From: Candidatus Aminicenantota bacterium
GTDB taxonomy: Bacteria; Acidobacteriota; Aminicenantia; Aminicenantales; Aminicenantaceae
Reading direction: 5' to 3'
DNA: 6,460 nt
Assembly: GCA_013139435.1 (NCBI GenBank)
Contig: WTAW01000186.1
Coordinates: 1 to 6,460, forward strand
Made by a program: the position numbers and the translations under genes. Shown here one piece after another: positions 5,869 to 6,460 of this stretch; within the stretch, counting starts at the first letter, position 1; every line of letters begins with the position of its first letter. The notes beneath the pieces were generated by a model that had not been told where the DNA came from, made no database searches, and was given only the letters and a program-made list of their open reading frames with translations.

Positions 5869-5908
5869 TCGTGAAATGTGGTAATTTTAATACCCTGATT
5901 AATCACGA
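5869..5908. repeat. Nested inverted repeat between DUF362 and element copy 2
   Basis: TCGTGA (5869-5874) and TCACGA (5903-5908) enclose GGTA (5880-5883) and TACC (5891-5894). The stem is interrupted by an asymmetric 5/8-nt internal loop and has a 7-nt AT loop. No U-tract follows, so a terminator is unlikely; it may be chance or an upstream protein site. Confidence 0.3.
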
Positions 5909-5968
5909 GTTGAGTGGCAGGTCGGGTCGAGAGCTGCAGCGGCAAGAATTCAATAATGTGTTCGCAAC

Positions 5969-5985
5969 TTTTATGAATAATTCAG
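5969..5985 (+). repeat. Left 17-bp direct repeat of element copy 2
   Basis: TTTTATGAATAATTCAG, identical to 4501-4517 and 6167-6183. Its inner 11 bases form the 5' arm of the element hairpin with 5994-6004. Confidence 0.8.
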
Positions 5986-6166
5986 AAAAAAGATGGATTA
6001 TTCACGGACCGAGGTTGCAGTAGCGGCAAGGAAGTGGCTCATGAAGTTGTAGTGAACTACTACGAATGAGCTACAACGAAGCCGATGCTGTAAGATCGGT
6101 TCGCCCGAAGGGGAAAAGATGCCGATTATAAGAATTAAGAGTTTTTAGATTGATGGAATCGGCAGC

Positions 6167-6183
6167 TTTTATGAATAATTCAG
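6167..6183 (+). repeat. Right 17-bp direct repeat of element copy 2
   Basis: TTTTATGAATAATTCAG. On the minus strand it provides the TGA stop (6180-6182) of the SpoIID-domain gene and part of its last Phe codon, so the element abuts the gene with no spacer. Confidence 0.8.
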
Positions 6184-6460
6184 AAGATCTTTGTGATTTT
6201 GATCCCTTGATAATACTTCTTCAGGATCTCTTTATAGTCCGCACCAACTAGTGCCATTCCGTATGCACCGACCTGGCACAAGCCGACACCGTGTCCCCAA
6301 CCTCTCCCATTGAATGTGTAATGTGTCAACTCTCCCGCATCATTATATTCCCGATCTATGACAAAAAGAATCTCTCGCAATCCCAGCACCCTCCGGATTC
6401 TGAGACCTTGAACAACAACCTGGGCTTCATCTCCTTTGATCGAGAGCGCTATCACTCTCT
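6180..6460 (-). CDS. SpoIID/LytB-domain protein, C-terminal part (partial)
   Basis: The last 93 or so residues of a SpoIID-family protein; the frame stays open to the window edge, so the GTG at 6453-6455 is internal rather than a start. Diagnostic features are VIALSIKGDEAQVVVQGLRIRR (the strand region before the catalytic part), LGLREILFVI, and the signature GRGWGHGVGLCQVGAYGMA, followed by YKEILKKYYQGIKITKIF, the usual C-terminal end of the family. Characterised members are SpoIID, a peptidoglycan lytic transglycosylase of sporulation, and LytB, an amidase enhancer. The domain is widespread in non-sporulating bacteria, so sporulation is not implied. A secreted, wall-acting role is inferred; the signal peptide would be outside the window. 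The stop codon lies inside the right repeat of element copy 2, so the last residues may have been altered by the insertion. Confidence 0.88.
   Translation of the reverse strand, partial: RVIALSIKGDEAQVVVQGLRIRRVLGLREILFVIDREYNDAGELTHYTFNGRGWGHGVGLCQVGAYGMALVGADYKEILKKYYQGIKITKIF

Larger units (their letters stand above)
5761..5968. other. Upstream region of the DUF362 gene
   Basis: This 208-bp spacer has no supported gene. The first bases hold the AAAGGA ribosome site of the DUF362 gene. No clean -35/-10 pair was found: TTGATT at about 5850 on the minus strand has no good -10 at normal spacing. A 13-bp dyad (5814-5826) and a nested inverted repeat (5869-5908) are listed separately. At 5927-5947, GAGAGCTGCAGCGGCAAGAA loosely resembles the element core (GTTGCAGTAGCGGCAAGGAA), too weakly to call a remnant. 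Confidence 0.6.
5969..6183 (+). mobile_element. Structured repeat element, copy 2
   Basis: A 215-bp unit in the same orientation as copy 1, offset by exactly 1669 bp through the core. Direct repeats TTTTATGAATAATTCAG lie at 5969-5985 and 6167-6183. The 5' hairpin is TGAATAATTCA/TGGATTATTCA (5974-5984, 5994-6004), with one pair now G-U. The core 6007-6122 differs from copy 1 only at 6054, 6092 and 6114, all A/G and all predicted unpaired. The terminal stem is TGCCGATT/AATCGGCA (6120-6127, 6157-6164) around a 29-nt loop: three of its eight pairs differ from copy 1 and each is compensated on the other strand. The right repeat overlaps the stop codon of the SpoIID gene. No ORF is inside. The family is not recognised. 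Confidence 0.75.

Noticed and set aside
5838..6023. 61-codon plus-strand open frame entering element copy 2
   Set aside because: No ribosome site, and it runs into the non-coding hairpin and core; copy 1 has no equivalent frame, so it is not an element-encoded peptide.

Overview
This is a bacterial chromosomal window of moderate GC content with AT-rich intergenic spacers. It carries a gyrB-gyrA operon, a DRG/Obg-type GTPase with a TGS domain, a tRNA-Pro(CGG) gene, a DUF362 iron-sulfur protein and the end of a SpoIID-domain gene. GyrB is the long form (794 aa, with the C-terminal-half insert known from E. coli-type GyrB), and the tRNA gene does not encode CCA. No phylum-specific marker is visible. 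A little-cultivated lineage of the Acidobacteriota/Aminicenantes or deltaproteobacterial kind is a guess.

Layout. Positions 1-2647, minus strand: gyrB followed 9 bases later by the start of gyrA, which runs off the left edge. Positions 2648-3108: an AT-rich divergent intergenic region serving gyrB (left) and the GTPase (right). It holds a textbook promoter for the GTPase, a probable gyrB -10 box, a leader inverted repeat, A-tract dyads, and four copies of a TATTGG half-site, two of them forming a perfect 18-bp palindrome. Positions 3109-4098, plus strand: the GTPase. Positions 4099-4526: no gene, but a hairpin, a 10-bp-phased TGTCG triplet and the first copy of a structured repeat. Positions 4527-4601, minus strand: tRNA-Pro with its own promoter. 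Positions 4690-5760, minus strand: the DUF362/ferredoxin protein. Positions 5761-5968: leader and spacer. Positions 5969-6183: the second copy of the repeat. Positions 6180-6460, minus strand: C-terminal part of a SpoIID/LytB-domain protein, running off the right edge.

The outstanding signal is the roughly 215-bp repeat present twice in the same orientation (4300-4517 and 5969-6183). Each copy is bounded by the same 17-bp direct repeat TTTTATGAATAATYCAG. Each has a 116-nt core that is identical except for three A/G differences, followed by a terminal stem in which three base pairs differ between copies by full compensatory changes. Together with a 5' hairpin and nested internal stems this argues for selection on a folded RNA (or single-stranded DNA). 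No coding sequence lies inside it. It is therefore best described as a small non-autonomous mobile or ncRNA element of unrecognised family. The two copies bracket tRNA-Pro and the DUF362 gene, and the right boundary of copy 2 supplies the stop codon of the SpoIID gene.

Functionally the genes are mostly independent housekeeping units: DNA supercoiling (gyrB-gyrA), a probably ribosome- or RNA-associated GTPase, tRNA supply, an uncharacterised redox protein and a probable cell-wall enzyme. No shared pathway is evident beyond the gyrase operon.
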